Source: JAOAGA01 sp964540515
GTDB lineage: Bacteria; CALINM01
Direction: 5' to 3'
DNA: 64,000 bases
Assembly: GCA_964540515.1 (NCBI GenBank)
Contig: CAZIMS010000002.1
Span: forward strand, 243,709-307,708
Positions 44,911-53,788 of this stretch are shown piece after piece. The stretch's first letter is position 1; the number at the start of each line of letters is the position of its first letter. The translations under genes and the position numbers were made by a program. The notes beneath the pieces are model-generated. The model was given only the letters and a program-made list of their open reading frames with translations. It had not been told where the DNA came from and made no database searches.

Positions 44911-45363
44911 TTAATAAATCTCTATAATAAACTCACAATAACCATCCCCTAATGTCCAGCTTTTTGTTTGAGTACCTTTAGTCTTTGTATTCTTGACTTT
45001 TTCATAACCACCGGCGATAAAACCACACTCTAAATCACATATAAGCTCTCCCGTAATGGGAAGACCTGCACAAGTCATACACTCAAAAAGATGAATAACT
45101 ATGATATCTTCTGTTTTGTTAGCAACCTTAGGTATTCCAATACCAAGGTGCTCAATTAATTCCAATAATTCTTCTTCACTATTTAGATTAAAATGCGAGC
45201 TTAATATCTTGCCTAACCTATAAAGAACCGGTCCTGTACTCTCACCAAAAAGCTCCATCATACCCGTAATCCTAAGAAGGCGATAAGTCTCAAGGGGTAA
45301 AAGAGGTTTTAACTTTGGTCTTACTGAGGAGGTAAATATCTCAAAACTATATTTATCATTCAT
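44911..45363 (-). CDS. V4R (4-vinyl reductase-like) sensor domain protein
   Basis: A 150-residue single-domain protein that resembles the V4R small-molecule-binding fold, with a conserved Cys pair in FECMTCAGLP, then GFIAGGYE and a terminal GDGYCEFIIEI block. V4R domains bind hydrocarbons or tetrapyrrole-like ligands and feed signalling proteins. Its position between a DUF2889-like gene and a cytoplasmic kinase suggests the sensing part of a modular system. ATG 45363 is preferred over GTG 45372 because of the AGGAG placement. Confidence 0.65.
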   Translation of the reverse strand: MNDKYSFEIFTSSVRPKLKPLLPLETYRLLRITGMMELFGESTGPVLYRLGKILSSHFNLNSEEELLELIEHLGIGIPKVANKTEDIIVIHLFECMTCAGLPITGELICDLECGFIAGGYEKVKNTKTKGTQTKSWTLGDGYCEFIIEIY

Positions 45364-45374
45364 AGATCTCACTC

Positions 45375-45824
45375 CTATTCTTTATAGGCAAAACAAGTAT
45401 TTTTTAAATACTGTTTTGATATCTCAATCTTTTCCTCATCGGATAGCTTTTTAAAACTCTCGGAAAAATAATTGATATGCTTACCTATAAGTATTGTGCT
45501 TGCCAACTTAATTGCATTTTCAACAAGTTCATATAGATGGACACAGCCATTTTTGCCTGAAAGAGTACTTTGAATCTCCTTTAAAACACCTTTATTAATA
45601 ACCAATCCCTTTAGCCTTGGTATTAGTTTTTCCGTTTCCTGACAAACTTTATAGGGTGTTTTATAGTATTTACCTTTCGATTCAATGATTTTTTTTGTTT
45701 TTATATCAATAACAAACATGACCTCAAAGATATGAGCAAAATCAGTTAGTTGAGACATAATAACCAAGGTTTCTTTGTTTATCTCTTGTACATTAGAGTT
45801 GATTGTTCTAAAAATAAAATCCAT
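45375..45824 (-). CDS. DUF2889-like protein
   Basis: A 149-residue protein with the pattern GCVHLYELVENAIKLA near the middle and a C-terminal TCFAY, which recalls the DUF2889 family. The N-terminal half is an antiparallel-strand-rich domain (EVMFVIDIKTKKIIESKGKYY). The function is unknown. It is the first gene of a tight three-gene set with the V4R protein and a histidine kinase, and divergent from a radical SAM gene. Confidence 0.5.
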   Translation of the reverse strand: MDFIFRTINSNVQEINKETLVIMSQLTDFAHIFEVMFVIDIKTKKIIESKGKYYKTPYKVCQETEKLIPRLKGLVINKGVLKEIQSTLSGKNGCVHLYELVENAIKLASTILIGKHINYFSESFKKLSDEEKIEISKQYLKNTCFAYKE

Positions 45825-45930
45825 ATCTATCTTATTATCAGATAATACAATAAAAATAAAGACAAAAATTTATTATTAGTGAGATTAATTTTGGAAGATA
45901 TTTAGCCTTCTTTCTGATATCTTAATAGTT

Positions 45931-47235
45931 ATGAAGAAAAAAATAAGACCCTATCTTATTTACAGTGATGAAAAAGGGAATATCTTTGAGGATAAAGACC
46001 ATCTTGCCTTGGGACGGTATGGCATAAAATATAAGGCTCTTTATGAAGAAGAGCTCATAGAGATACCCAAAGGTAGCGACCTTTTTATCCTACAGGAAAG
46101 ACACCCCTTAGGAATAAACCGAAAAACAGGCAAGATCGTCTGTCTTGATGATGTCTTTGCTGTGGCTGTTTTTTTAGCACCTGCCCATACACAACTACTT
46201 TTGCCTGCCTATAAAAAAAGAGGCACTGCACCAGTACTCCCCCTTTTTGCCTATACGGCCGTTGGATGGTTTGACGGCAAGTTTTATGTTCCAGCAGTAA
46301 GAATAGACCAAGATAGAAGACAGGAACCTTATCTTTTCAATCAAAAAGAGATTATAAAAAAGGGGAAGGAAATACTAAAAAGATTTCCAAAAAACAGACA
46401 GATCGACCATATAATTAATAATTGTGCCTTTAAATATCTTTGCCCTGCTGCAAGGAATTTCTGCCTCGGTAGGTACGAAGCACCTCTTCCTACCTCACCT
46501 TATTGCAATTCAAGATGTCTTGGCTGTATATCTTATCAGGATAAAGAAAAATCAACAATATCCTGTACTCAACCAAGAATAACTTTTACCCCCACACCAG
46601 AGGAGATTGCAGAAACAGCTATATTTCATATAGAAAGGGCAAAGCATCCCGTTGTAAGTTTTGGTCAGGGCTGTGAGGGGGAACCACTTATGGTGGGAGA
46701 GGTTTTGTGTGAAGCGATAAAAATTATTAGAAGAAAGACCGATAAAGGCATAATAAACCTAAATACCAATGGAAGTATGCCAGAATTGGTGGAAAAACTT
46801 TTTAATGTGGGGCTTGATAGTATAAGAGTCAGTATAAACAGCACACGAAAGGAGATATATGAAAGATATTATCAGCCTGTTAAATACAGCTTCGAAAATG
46901 TATTAGAAACATTAAGCTTAGGTAAAAAATATAATAGATGGGTATCAATAAATTACTTTGTCTTTCCTGGTTTGACAGATGATATAAATGAGTATGAAGC
47001 TACAAGAAAAATATTAAGAGAAATAAAAATCAATATGATTCAATGGCGAAATCTAAACATTGACCCTGATTGGTACTTAGATTTACTTAAGGATTTACTA
47101 AAGATAAGCTCGACCAACATTTCTTTAGGGGTTAAAAACACTATGGCTTTGTTAAAAAAAGAGTTTCCATACCTCTACTATGGATATTTCAACCCAAATG
47201 AGCTTGTAGTAAAAGAACAGAAAAAAATGTTATAG
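45931..47235 (+). CDS. Radical SAM protein of unknown function
   Basis: A 434-residue protein. The radical SAM cluster motif is CNSRCLGC (CxxxCxxC) near residue 193, well into the sequence, followed by VVSFGQGCEGEPL and NLNTNGSMPELV, typical of the barrel. The first 190 residues are an extra domain with additional Cys (NCAFKYLCPAARNFCLG) just before the cluster. The family and substrate are unknown. There is no Shine-Dalgarno site; an extended -10-like TGATATCTT lies 7 nt before the ATG, so leaderless expression is possible. Confidence 0.85.
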   Translation: MKKKIRPYLIYSDEKGNIFEDKDHLALGRYGIKYKALYEEELIEIPKGSDLFILQERHPLGINRKTGKIVCLDDVFAVAVFLAPAHTQLLLPAYKKRGTAPVLPLFAYTAVGWFDGKFYVPAVRIDQDRRQEPYLFNQKEIIKKGKEILKRFPKNRQIDHIINNCAFKYLCPAARNFCLGRYEAPLPTSPYCNSRCLGCISYQDKEKSTISCTQPRITFTPTPEEIAETAIFHIERAKHPVVSFGQGCEGEPLMVGEVLCEAIKIIRRKTDKGIINLNTNGSMPELVEKLFNVGLDSIRVSINSTRKEIYERYYQPVKYSFENVLETLSLGKKYNRWVSINYFVFPGLTDDINEYEATRKILREIKINMIQWRNLNIDPDWYLDLLKDLLKISSTNISLGVKNTMALLKKEFPYLYYGYFNPNELVVKEQKKML

Positions 47236-47262
47236 AAAAAATTATAGTGGAAATAATTATTT

Positions 47263-47628
47263 TTATTTTTGAAAATAATCGGCAATCTTTGTTTTTAACT
47301 TAAACAAATCTCCCTTACAAATATAGCCATTTACCTTAAGCTCTCTGACCGCCTTACGTAAAGAGTCTTCATCATTTGAAGAATAGAAAAAAATTGGTAT
47401 GTCTTTTATAGAAGTATTCTCTTTTAAAAGTTGGGATAGTTTCTCACCGGAAAGGCCGGGCATATTAATATCTAATAGTATTATGTCTGGTTCAAACTCT
47501 CTTATGGTATTTGTGGAACCAAAGGGACCTTGGTGAATACATACTTCATAACCTTCTTCTTCTAAGATGCTTTTAGTAGTTAATAAATGGTTAATATCAT
47601 CATCAATTATAACGATCTTTTTGTTCAT
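47263..47628 (-). CDS. Single-domain response regulator
   Basis: A 121-residue stand-alone receiver. Residues are the acidic pair (IIDDDIN), the phospho-acceptor Asp in IILLDINMPGLSG, Ser in FFYSSND and Lys in YICKGDLF. With no output domain it should act by protein contact, like CheY or Spo0F. It is 12 bp downstream of the CBS-histidine kinase and is the likely partner. Confidence 0.9.
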   Translation of the reverse strand: MNKKIVIIDDDINHLLTTKSILEEEGYEVCIHQGPFGSTNTIREFEPDIILLDINMPGLSGEKLSQLLKENTSIKDIPIFFYSSNDEDSLRKAVRELKVNGYICKGDLFKLKTKIADYFQK

Positions 47629-47640
47629 AAAAGACTCCTT

Positions 47641-48786
47641 TCAAAAATTATGCAGGACTATGGTAAACTTACTGCCTAACCCAAAGACACTTTCAACATA
47701 GACCTTACCGCCTAATATTTCTGTTAGCTTCTTAACAATGGTTAATCCTAAACCAGTTCCTTCAAATCTTTTTACTTTTGCATCTTCTAACTGAGAGAAG
47801 GCATGAAATAGCTTATTAAGATCTTCTTCTCTGATTCCACAGCCCGTGTCTGCAACTGAGATGATTAAATGTCCATCAATAATTTTTTGTTCAATTTTTA
47901 TATGCCCTTTTTCTGTAAATTTAACAGCATTACTAATGAGGTTAATCAGGATTTGCCTTAGCTTAACAAAATCACTTTTAATCAACAGATCTTTATCATT
48001 TACATCTAAAATTATCTCAACTTTTTTGTCTTTAATTAAAACTTTCGTGTATTCATAGATATCTCTTAAAAGCTCACCTAGTTTAAACTCTTCAATTATA
48101 ACCTCCATTTTTCCTGCATCGATTTTCGACAGGTCTAAAATGTTGTTTACTATAATTTTCAAGTTGTTTGAAGAATTTTCTATCATATTAAGATAGGTCT
48201 CAATCTTTTGATACTCCTTATGTTCGTAGGCCCTTCTTATTAACTCAATTATGCCTATTATTATATTAATTGGGGATCTTAGTTCATGGGTAACATTTGC
48301 TAAGAATTGATTTTTTACTTCATTAATTTCTTCAAGCTCTTTTGCTTTAGCATGGGCAAGTTCTTTTTGAACCAAGATATTAGCTAAATTATTGGCCTGC
48401 TGGATTATAAGCTCTTTCACTGACAACAAACCTACAAACTTGTTGTCTCCGTTTACCATTATAATTTCATCATAAACGTTATCTGAGCTTCTTGATAGAG
48501 CCTTTTCAATGACCGAGTTTATATTTTCATTAGAATCAACTATAAGAGGGTTTGTAAGCATTAAAGATGAGACATCTTTTTTATAATATAAATCATAGGC
48601 ATATCTTTCTGATAACTTCATAAGAAACTTTTGTTTTACAATTAGGCCTACTGGTAAATTATTATGATCTACGATGGCAACAGATTCTTTACTCTTACCA
48701 GACATGTAAGCATTATATAGATCCTTTACCTTAAAATCGGGTGGTATTGCCTCTTTGGCGATAACTGATGCGATAAGCTTTTCCAT
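47641..48786 (-). CDS. CBS-pair histidine kinase
   Basis: A 381-residue cytoplasmic kinase. A CBS pair (about residues 10-130) is directly joined to HisKA (NVTHELRSPINIIIGIIEL, phospho-His) and an ATPase domain (LINLISNAVKFTEKG, DTGCGIREED, FEGTGLGLTIVKKL). The CBS pair probably senses an adenine nucleotide or ionic state. The start is ATG 48786 or ATG 48795; neither has a clear ribosome binding site. It is followed by a lone receiver gene. Confidence 0.87.
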   Translation of the reverse strand: MEKLIASVIAKEAIPPDFKVKDLYNAYMSGKSKESVAIVDHNNLPVGLIVKQKFLMKLSERYAYDLYYKKDVSSLMLTNPLIVDSNENINSVIEKALSRSSDNVYDEIIMVNGDNKFVGLLSVKELIIQQANNLANILVQKELAHAKAKELEEINEVKNQFLANVTHELRSPINIIIGIIELIRRAYEHKEYQKIETYLNMIENSSNNLKIIVNNILDLSKIDAGKMEVIIEEFKLGELLRDIYEYTKVLIKDKKVEIILDVNDKDLLIKSDFVKLRQILINLISNAVKFTEKGHIKIEQKIIDGHLIISVADTGCGIREEDLNKLFHAFSQLEDAKVKRFEGTGLGLTIVKKLTEILGGKVYVESVFGLGSKFTIVLHNF

Positions 48787-48882
48787 AACTACCATTATCG
48801 AAAATATTTTTAATTTGTAATTAAAAAGAGCTTAAATTTTTATTAAGCTTAAGAAACAGAAATTTAATAGTTGTTTTTCGTA

Positions 48883-49140
48883 TTATCTTTTAATGTCTGA
48901 AAAAACTTGATCTTTTGCTACTTCATCTAGAAAATCAATAATATTTATAATTTTTTCATCATAAAAAATTATTATCCTTGAAGTTAGGGGATTTACAAAG
49001 ACGCTACTAATTCCTTCATGCATATACTTTTTAGTAAAGTACTCGGAAAATTTATTTATCTCCTTCATAGGAACTTTTTTTAAGAAGGGCACCTCTATCT
49101 TGATTTTTCCTGCACTGTGATAAATGATTTTGTAAAACAT
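48883..49140 (-). CDS. Small HMA-like (HMA_2-type) domain protein
   Basis: An 85-residue single domain resembling the heavy-metal-associated ferredoxin-like fold. The pattern runs HSAGKIKIEVPFLKK, then a helix, GISSVFVNPLTSRIIIFYD, and a closing helix. It has no CxxC metal-binding pair and no cysteine at all. The same pattern recurs at 49575, at the ATPase N-terminus (50671), and at 56189. It is divergent from the DUF5132 gene. Confidence 0.65.
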   Translation of the reverse strand: MFYKIIYHSAGKIKIEVPFLKKVPMKEINKFSEYFTKKYMHEGISSVFVNPLTSRIIIFYDEKIINIIDFLDEVAKDQVFSDIKR

Positions 49141-49297
49141 AAATAAATTCTTATAACAGTAAAATGTTAAATTATTATTAATTTTTTTGCATCATTACAG
49201 CAAAAGTTTTCTAGCATAGGAAAATAATGAAAGAGTAGATAGAAAAAAATTTATACAATGTTATATTTTTTATTAAAACAAAAAAGGAGGTATGTTT

Positions 49298-49588
49298 ATG
49301 GGAATTTTTGATAATGGTTTAAAAGGCAATATATTAAGTGGTCTCGCAATTGGAATAGGAGGAGCTATTTTAGCACCTATAGTTTTGCCAATAGTGGCAA
49401 GTGTTACTAAACCTTTGGTTAAAGCGGCAATAAAAGGTGGGATATTAATATATGAGAAGGGTAAGGAGTCTGTTTCAGAGGTAAGCGAGGTATTTGAGGA
49501 CATTGTTGCTGAGGTAAAATCAGAGATGGCTCAATCAAGTAGTACTGTTAATCCTACACCAGAAGGAGGGAATAATGCATCATCCTGA
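49298..49588 (+). CDS. DUF5132 small membrane protein
   Basis: A 96-residue protein with a long Gly/Ala/Val-rich hydrophobic segment (about residues 10-35, LSGLAIGIGGAILAPIVLPIVA), then VTKPLVKAAIKGGILIYEKGKE, an acidic helix and a low-complexity Ser/Asn tail. This is the DUF5132 layout and resembles mycobacterial PacL (DUF1490) proteins, which chaperone P-type ATPases. ATG 49298 follows AGGAGG (49285-49290) by 7 nt. It overlaps the next gene by 14 bp and starts the ATPase operon. Confidence 0.72.
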   Translation: MGIFDNGLKGNILSGLAIGIGGAILAPIVLPIVASVTKPLVKAAIKGGILIYEKGKESVSEVSEVFEDIVAEVKSEMAQSSSTVNPTPEGGNNASS

Positions 49589-50045
49589 AGCATTGCTATG
49601 TCATATTACGAAGGGTCGCATAAGGGTTAAAATTCCTTCAAAGAAGGGTGATAAAAATTATTTTGAGCTTGTAAAAGAGACTTTTAAAAATAGCGGTATG
49701 ATAAAGGATATTACAATAAATCCAACAAGTTGTTCCTGTATTATCTATTCTGACGAATCAGTAGATAAAATCAAAGAATATGCCCAGTCAAAAGAATTAT
49801 TTAATTTAAAGCTTATTGATGTAGAGAAGAGGAAAATAATTAACTACACAATAAAACAGACCTTTAGCAACTTCGATAATAAAATTCGCAGGTTCTTTAA
49901 TAACGAAATAGACCTCGCAGGTGCTACATTAATAGCTCTTATTGGTCTGACAGTTTATCAAATTGGACGAGGTAACTTTTCTGCCCCCGCCTGGTATACA
50001 TCTGTTTGGTATGCCTTTAATGTCTTTCTTAAAAGTGAGAAATAA
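49575..50045 (+). CDS. HMA-like domain protein with C-terminal membrane helix
   Basis: A 156-residue protein. The N-terminal HMA_2-like domain (about 1-75: CHITKGRIRVKIPSKKG, ITINPTSCSCIIYSDE) is followed by a linker and a hydrophobic segment near residues 115-132 (LAGATLIALIGLTVYQIG). The canonical CxxC of HMA loops is absent. An AAGGAGGG site lies 4 nt before the ATG. It is in operon with the DUF5132 gene and the repeat protein. Confidence 0.7.
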   Translation: MHHPEALLCHITKGRIRVKIPSKKGDKNYFELVKETFKNSGMIKDITINPTSCSCIIYSDESVDKIKEYAQSKELFNLKLIDVEKRKIINYTIKQTFSNFDNKIRRFFNNEIDLAGATLIALIGLTVYQIGRGNFSAPAWYTSVWYAFNVFLKSEK

Positions 50046-50059
50046 AAAGGAGGTTTTTT

Positions 50060-50662
50060 ATGTCGGAACATTTACAGGAAGAGAAGCATGAACAAGTTGG
50101 AAAAGTAGGTATCACAGTTAAAGAGGGTGTTATAAATAGCCTAAAGGCAATAAACGAGATTGAAGCAGAGATTGTTACTCTTGCCAAGAATACTGTAGCA
50201 AATACTTTAAAGGCGACAGGTGATGTTGCCAACGATGGAGTAGTTGTAATCAAGGATGTCGTAAAAGGAGCTATTTTAGCTACAGAAGAAGTTGGTACAG
50301 GCTTGATACTAAGTACCAAAAGTGTAGCAAAAGGTATTGTTATGGGTGTATCTGATGTGGGCGGAGATATTTTGTCTGCTGCCGAACAAACAGTAAAGGG
50401 CTCTATTAAAGGGGCCTCTGAAATAGGAGCTGATGTAGGTTTGGTAGCAAAGAGAGCAGTTGACGGTATTTTAGAAGCTACAAAAGAAATAGGTGGAAAT
50501 GTAGAAGAGATTGCTAAAGTCTCTGTTAATGGAGCCGTAGAGGCAGCAGGAACAATTGGTAATACAGCTGTTAAGGCAGTTAAAGAAATGCTTCTCGGTG
50601 TTGTTGAGGGTTTAAAAGAAGTTGCCAGTTCTGCCTTACCAAAAGTTGATAAAAACAAATAA
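50060..50662 (+). CDS. Amphipathic protein of eight 22-residue tandem repeats
   Basis: Residues 16-191 of 200 consist of eight consecutive 22-residue units in perfect register. Shared positions are Lys/Glu at 6, Val/Ala at 9, Gly/Asn at 11, Ile/Val/Leu at 13, Ala/Gly at 15, Glu/Asp at 18, Ile/Val at 19 and Gly at 20. One unit is VVKGAILATEEVGTG with its preceding seven residues. Such 22-mers (two 11-mers) form lipid-surface amphipathic helices, as in apolipoproteins. No Cys, no signal peptide. It lies between an HMA-like gene and the P-type ATPase, with AAGGAGG upstream. I recognise no exact family. Confidence 0.8.
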   Translation: MSEHLQEEKHEQVGKVGITVKEGVINSLKAINEIEAEIVTLAKNTVANTLKATGDVANDGVVVIKDVVKGAILATEEVGTGLILSTKSVAKGIVMGVSDVGGDILSAAEQTVKGSIKGASEIGADVGLVAKRAVDGILEATKEIGGNVEEIAKVSVNGAVEAAGTIGNTAVKAVKEMLLGVVEGLKEVASSALPKVDKNK

Positions 50663-50670
50663 GGTGACCA

Positions 50671-53600
50671 TTGTTTCGAATAGTTCATAATGTTGTTAAA
50701 GGAAGAGTTAGATATAAGATAGATGAGTTATATCGTTGTGATAATTTTGGCATCTTTTTAAGGCTCAAACTAACAGAGATTGATAATATTGAATCTTTTA
50801 ATATCAATGTTACAACAGGTAGTTTGCTTATATATTATGGTGCAGCAAAATCGTTGGAAGATCTAAACAGATTACTTGAATCACTAATCGAAGATTACAA
50901 GACCAATAAACCACATTTTAAAAAGGATAGCAATAATAGGAGTAGCGGTTTTTTAGAAAAGATTTCTGCTTTTTTTACTGAAATAAAATCAACAAGCAAG
51001 TCAGAAAACTCAAAAATATTGTCTCAAATTGTTGCTAAGAATTATCAAGAAAGCAAGTGGCATCTTATGCCTATAGAAGATGTTCTTAGGACATTTAATT
51101 CTGTAAAAAATTTTGGACTGTCTCTTGAAGTTTATGAGGAAAATTTAAAGAAATATGGGACAAACTCTCTACCAGAACCGGTAATGAGAACAAGGTTAGA
51201 GATATTTCTTGAACAGTTTAAGTCCTTGCCGGTTTTATTGCTTGGTGCTGCATCTATCATCTCAATATTTACTGGTGGATTAATAGATGCAGTTGTTATA
51301 TTAACGGTTATTATGCTTAACGCATCAATTGGTTGTGTAACAGAGTATGAGGTTGAGCAAACTATAACATCTCTTAAAAAAATAATAAAGCCAACTGCGT
51401 TAGTGATTAGAAATGGAAAAATAAGTGAAATTGAGGCAGAAAAGTTAGTTCCTGGTGATGTCTTTATTTTAAAACCAGGAAGTTTTGTGCCTGCTGATGG
51501 GAGAATTTTAGAAGCTTTTAACTTAACCGTAGATGAATCGGCTTTGACCGGTGAAAGCATGCCAGTATCAAAGACTCAAGATAAAATTATAGAAGACCAT
51601 GATGATTCACCCGTGTCACTGGCGGAAAGATATAATATGGTTTTTATGGGCACAAGGGTCACAAGTGGTCAAGGCATAGCTATTACAGTGGCAACAGGTA
51701 TTTTTACTGAGATTGGTAAGATACAAAGTTTAATCATAAATCAAAGCACACCGAAAACACATATTGAAGAACAATTAGATACTATTGGTAAACAACTGGT
51801 TATAGCCTCATCTGTAATTTGTGGAATAGTAATGGTTATTGGAATAATAAGAGGCTATAGCATCATTGAGATGATTAAGATGTCAATATCTTTGGCAGTT
51901 GCAGCGGTACCCGAAGGGTTACCTACGGTAGCTACTACAACTCTTTCTCTAGGCATAAGAAAAATGAGAAAAAAGGCTATCTTGATTAGACATCTTAATG
52001 CTATAGAAAATTTGGGTCTTATTCAAACACTTTGTCTTGATAAGACAGGTACTTTAACATATAACAAGATGACTGTTGTTGAAATATATGCTGGAATGAA
52101 ATCCTATAAGGTAAAGGATTTTCAGATTTATAATAATAGTAAGAAAAAGAGTAACGAGTTAACAGAATATAATAAATTGGAAGATGTAACCTCTATAGAA
52201 GAGCTTAACTTAATTATGTTGATTTCACTATTGTGTAGTGAAAGTGAGATAGAACTTGTTAATAGTGAATATAAAGCCAATGGATCCTCTACAGAAAATG
52301 CTTTGATAGAGCTTGCTTTTAAATCAGGTATAGATATAGCTTCTGTCTTATCAAATTATAATCATATAACTACAAAATTAAGATCTATAAATGTAAATTA
52401 TATGGCTGCTGTTCACAGTTACAATGAAGATGAAGAAAATAAATATTTCCTCACTCTTAAGGGGAGCCCAACGGAAATTCTTGATATGTGTGGTTATTAT
52501 ATAAAGGATGGGAAAGTAAAACCTTTAACAGACAGAAGTAGAAAAAAAATAGAGTTAGAAAACGAACGGATGGCTGGTGCTGCATTGAGAATTCTTGGGT
52601 TTGCTTTTGGAATCGAGAAGAAGAAGATTGAGATTACAAAGGAGACTCCTCTATCGGACATCTTAGAAGCATATAGTCTTTGTTGGGTAGGGCTTGTTGG
52701 GTTATTTGATCCGCTAAGAGAGGGGGCAAAGGAGTTAATTGATAAACTTAAGACAGCTGGTATAAACACAATTATTATTACAGGAGATCAGACTCCTACG
52801 GCCTATGCCATTGCTTCTGAACTAAACCTAAATCACAAGGGTACTATCAATATTTTGGACTCAACAAAACTGGCAAAAATGAACGAAGAAGTATTATCTG
52901 CAATCTCAGATCAGGTAGATGTTTTTGCAAGAGTCTCTCCAGAAAACAAACTACAAATAGTTAAGGCTATTCAGAAAAAGGGTAAGGTTGTCGCAATGAC
53001 AGGTGATGGGATAAATGATGGTCCTGCCCTTAAATCATCAGATATTGGCATAGCAATGGGTAAGAGCGGAACCGATTCAGCAAGAGAAGTAGCCGACATA
53101 ATAATAGAAGACGATAATATAAAAACATTAGTAGAAGCAATTACTTACGGCAGAGCAACCTATTATAATATCAGAAAATCATTAAGATTTCTGCTTTCCA
53201 CCAACTCCAGTGAAATTTTGGTTATGTTTACTGGCATGGCTCTTGGGCTGGGGCAACCATTAAATGCCATGCAATTGTTATGGATTAATCTTATAACTGA
53301 TGTGGCTCCAGCACTTGCCCTTTCTCTTGAAGAGCCGGAAGATGATATAATGCAAAGAAATCCCCCTTCAGTTCAAGAAAATATTGTAACTAACTCCGAT
53401 TATAAAAAAATCATCATGGAAGCATCAAATATAACTTTAGCCTCTTTTTTAGCCTATCTCTATGGTATTAAGAGATATGGATTAGGCTTAAGAGCTAATA
53501 GCCTTTCTTTTCTTACCCTATCTTCATCGCAACTACTACATTCGATAACTTGTAAGTCTGATAAACACTCCTTATTTAGTTATCAACACATAAAACCCAA

Positions 53601-53787
53601 TAAATATTTAAAGCTATCGCTCTTAACTTCCTTTGGATTACAGGCAGGTACGATATTTTTCCCGCCTTTGAGAAATCTACTTAAGGTATCTCCTTTAGGG
53701 ATAGTTGATCTTTTAGTCGTAAGTGGTTGTTCATTATTATCTTTTTTTCTTAACGAAGGCAGAAAAGAAATATCTGGGAGATTATAA
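50671..53787 (+). CDS. P2A (Ca2+-type) P-type ATPase with N-terminal HMA-like domain
   Basis: A 1038-residue cation pump. A Cys-poor HMA_2-like domain (about 1-75, KGRVRYKIDEL, TTGSLLIYY) precedes the usual cation-ATPase N-domain. The actuator has TGES, the P-domain has DKTGTLT (phospho-Asp457), and TGDGINDGPAL is the hinge. Residues matching the SERCA calcium sites are present: Glu415 in PEGLP (M4), Asn845 and Glu848 (M5), and Asn873, Thr876 and Asp877 (M6). This points to Ca2+ or Mn2+ rather than a P1B heavy metal, since there is no CPC in M4. TTG start after AAGGTGA. Confidence 0.9.
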   Translation: MFRIVHNVVKGRVRYKIDELYRCDNFGIFLRLKLTEIDNIESFNINVTTGSLLIYYGAAKSLEDLNRLLESLIEDYKTNKPHFKKDSNNRSSGFLEKISAFFTEIKSTSKSENSKILSQIVAKNYQESKWHLMPIEDVLRTFNSVKNFGLSLEVYEENLKKYGTNSLPEPVMRTRLEIFLEQFKSLPVLLLGAASIISIFTGGLIDAVVILTVIMLNASIGCVTEYEVEQTITSLKKIIKPTALVIRNGKISEIEAEKLVPGDVFILKPGSFVPADGRILEAFNLTVDESALTGESMPVSKTQDKIIEDHDDSPVSLAERYNMVFMGTRVTSGQGIAITVATGIFTEIGKIQSLIINQSTPKTHIEEQLDTIGKQLVIASSVICGIVMVIGIIRGYSIIEMIKMSISLAVAAVPEGLPTVATTTLSLGIRKMRKKAILIRHLNAIENLGLIQTLCLDKTGTLTYNKMTVVEIYAGMKSYKVKDFQIYNNSKKKSNELTEYNKLEDVTSIEELNLIMLISLLCSESEIELVNSEYKANGSSTENALIELAFKSGIDIASVLSNYNHITTKLRSINVNYMAAVHSYNEDEENKYFLTLKGSPTEILDMCGYYIKDGKVKPLTDRSRKKIELENERMAGAALRILGFAFGIEKKKIEITKETPLSDILEAYSLCWVGLVGLFDPLREGAKELIDKLKTAGINTIIITGDQTPTAYAIASELNLNHKGTINILDSTKLAKMNEEVLSAISDQVDVFARVSPENKLQIVKAIQKKGKVVAMTGDGINDGPALKSSDIGIAMGKSGTDSAREVADIIIEDDNIKTLVEAITYGRATYYNIRKSLRFLLSTNSSEILVMFTGMALGLGQPLNAMQLLWINLITDVAPALALSLEEPEDDIMQRNPPSVQENIVTNSDYKKIIMEASNITLASFLAYLYGIKRYGLGLRANSLSFLTLSSSQLLHSITCKSDKHSLFSYQHIKPNKYLKLSLLTSFGLQAGTIFFPPLRNLLKVSPLGIVDLLVVSGCSLLSFFLNEGRKEISGRL

Positions 53788-53788
53788 A

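Noticed and set aside
50060..50662. The 22-mer repeat gene as a gas-vesicle, magnetosome or phasin gene
   Set aside because: Repeats and composition are suggestive, but no gvp, mam or PHA genes are nearby, and the conserved motifs of those families are not visible.
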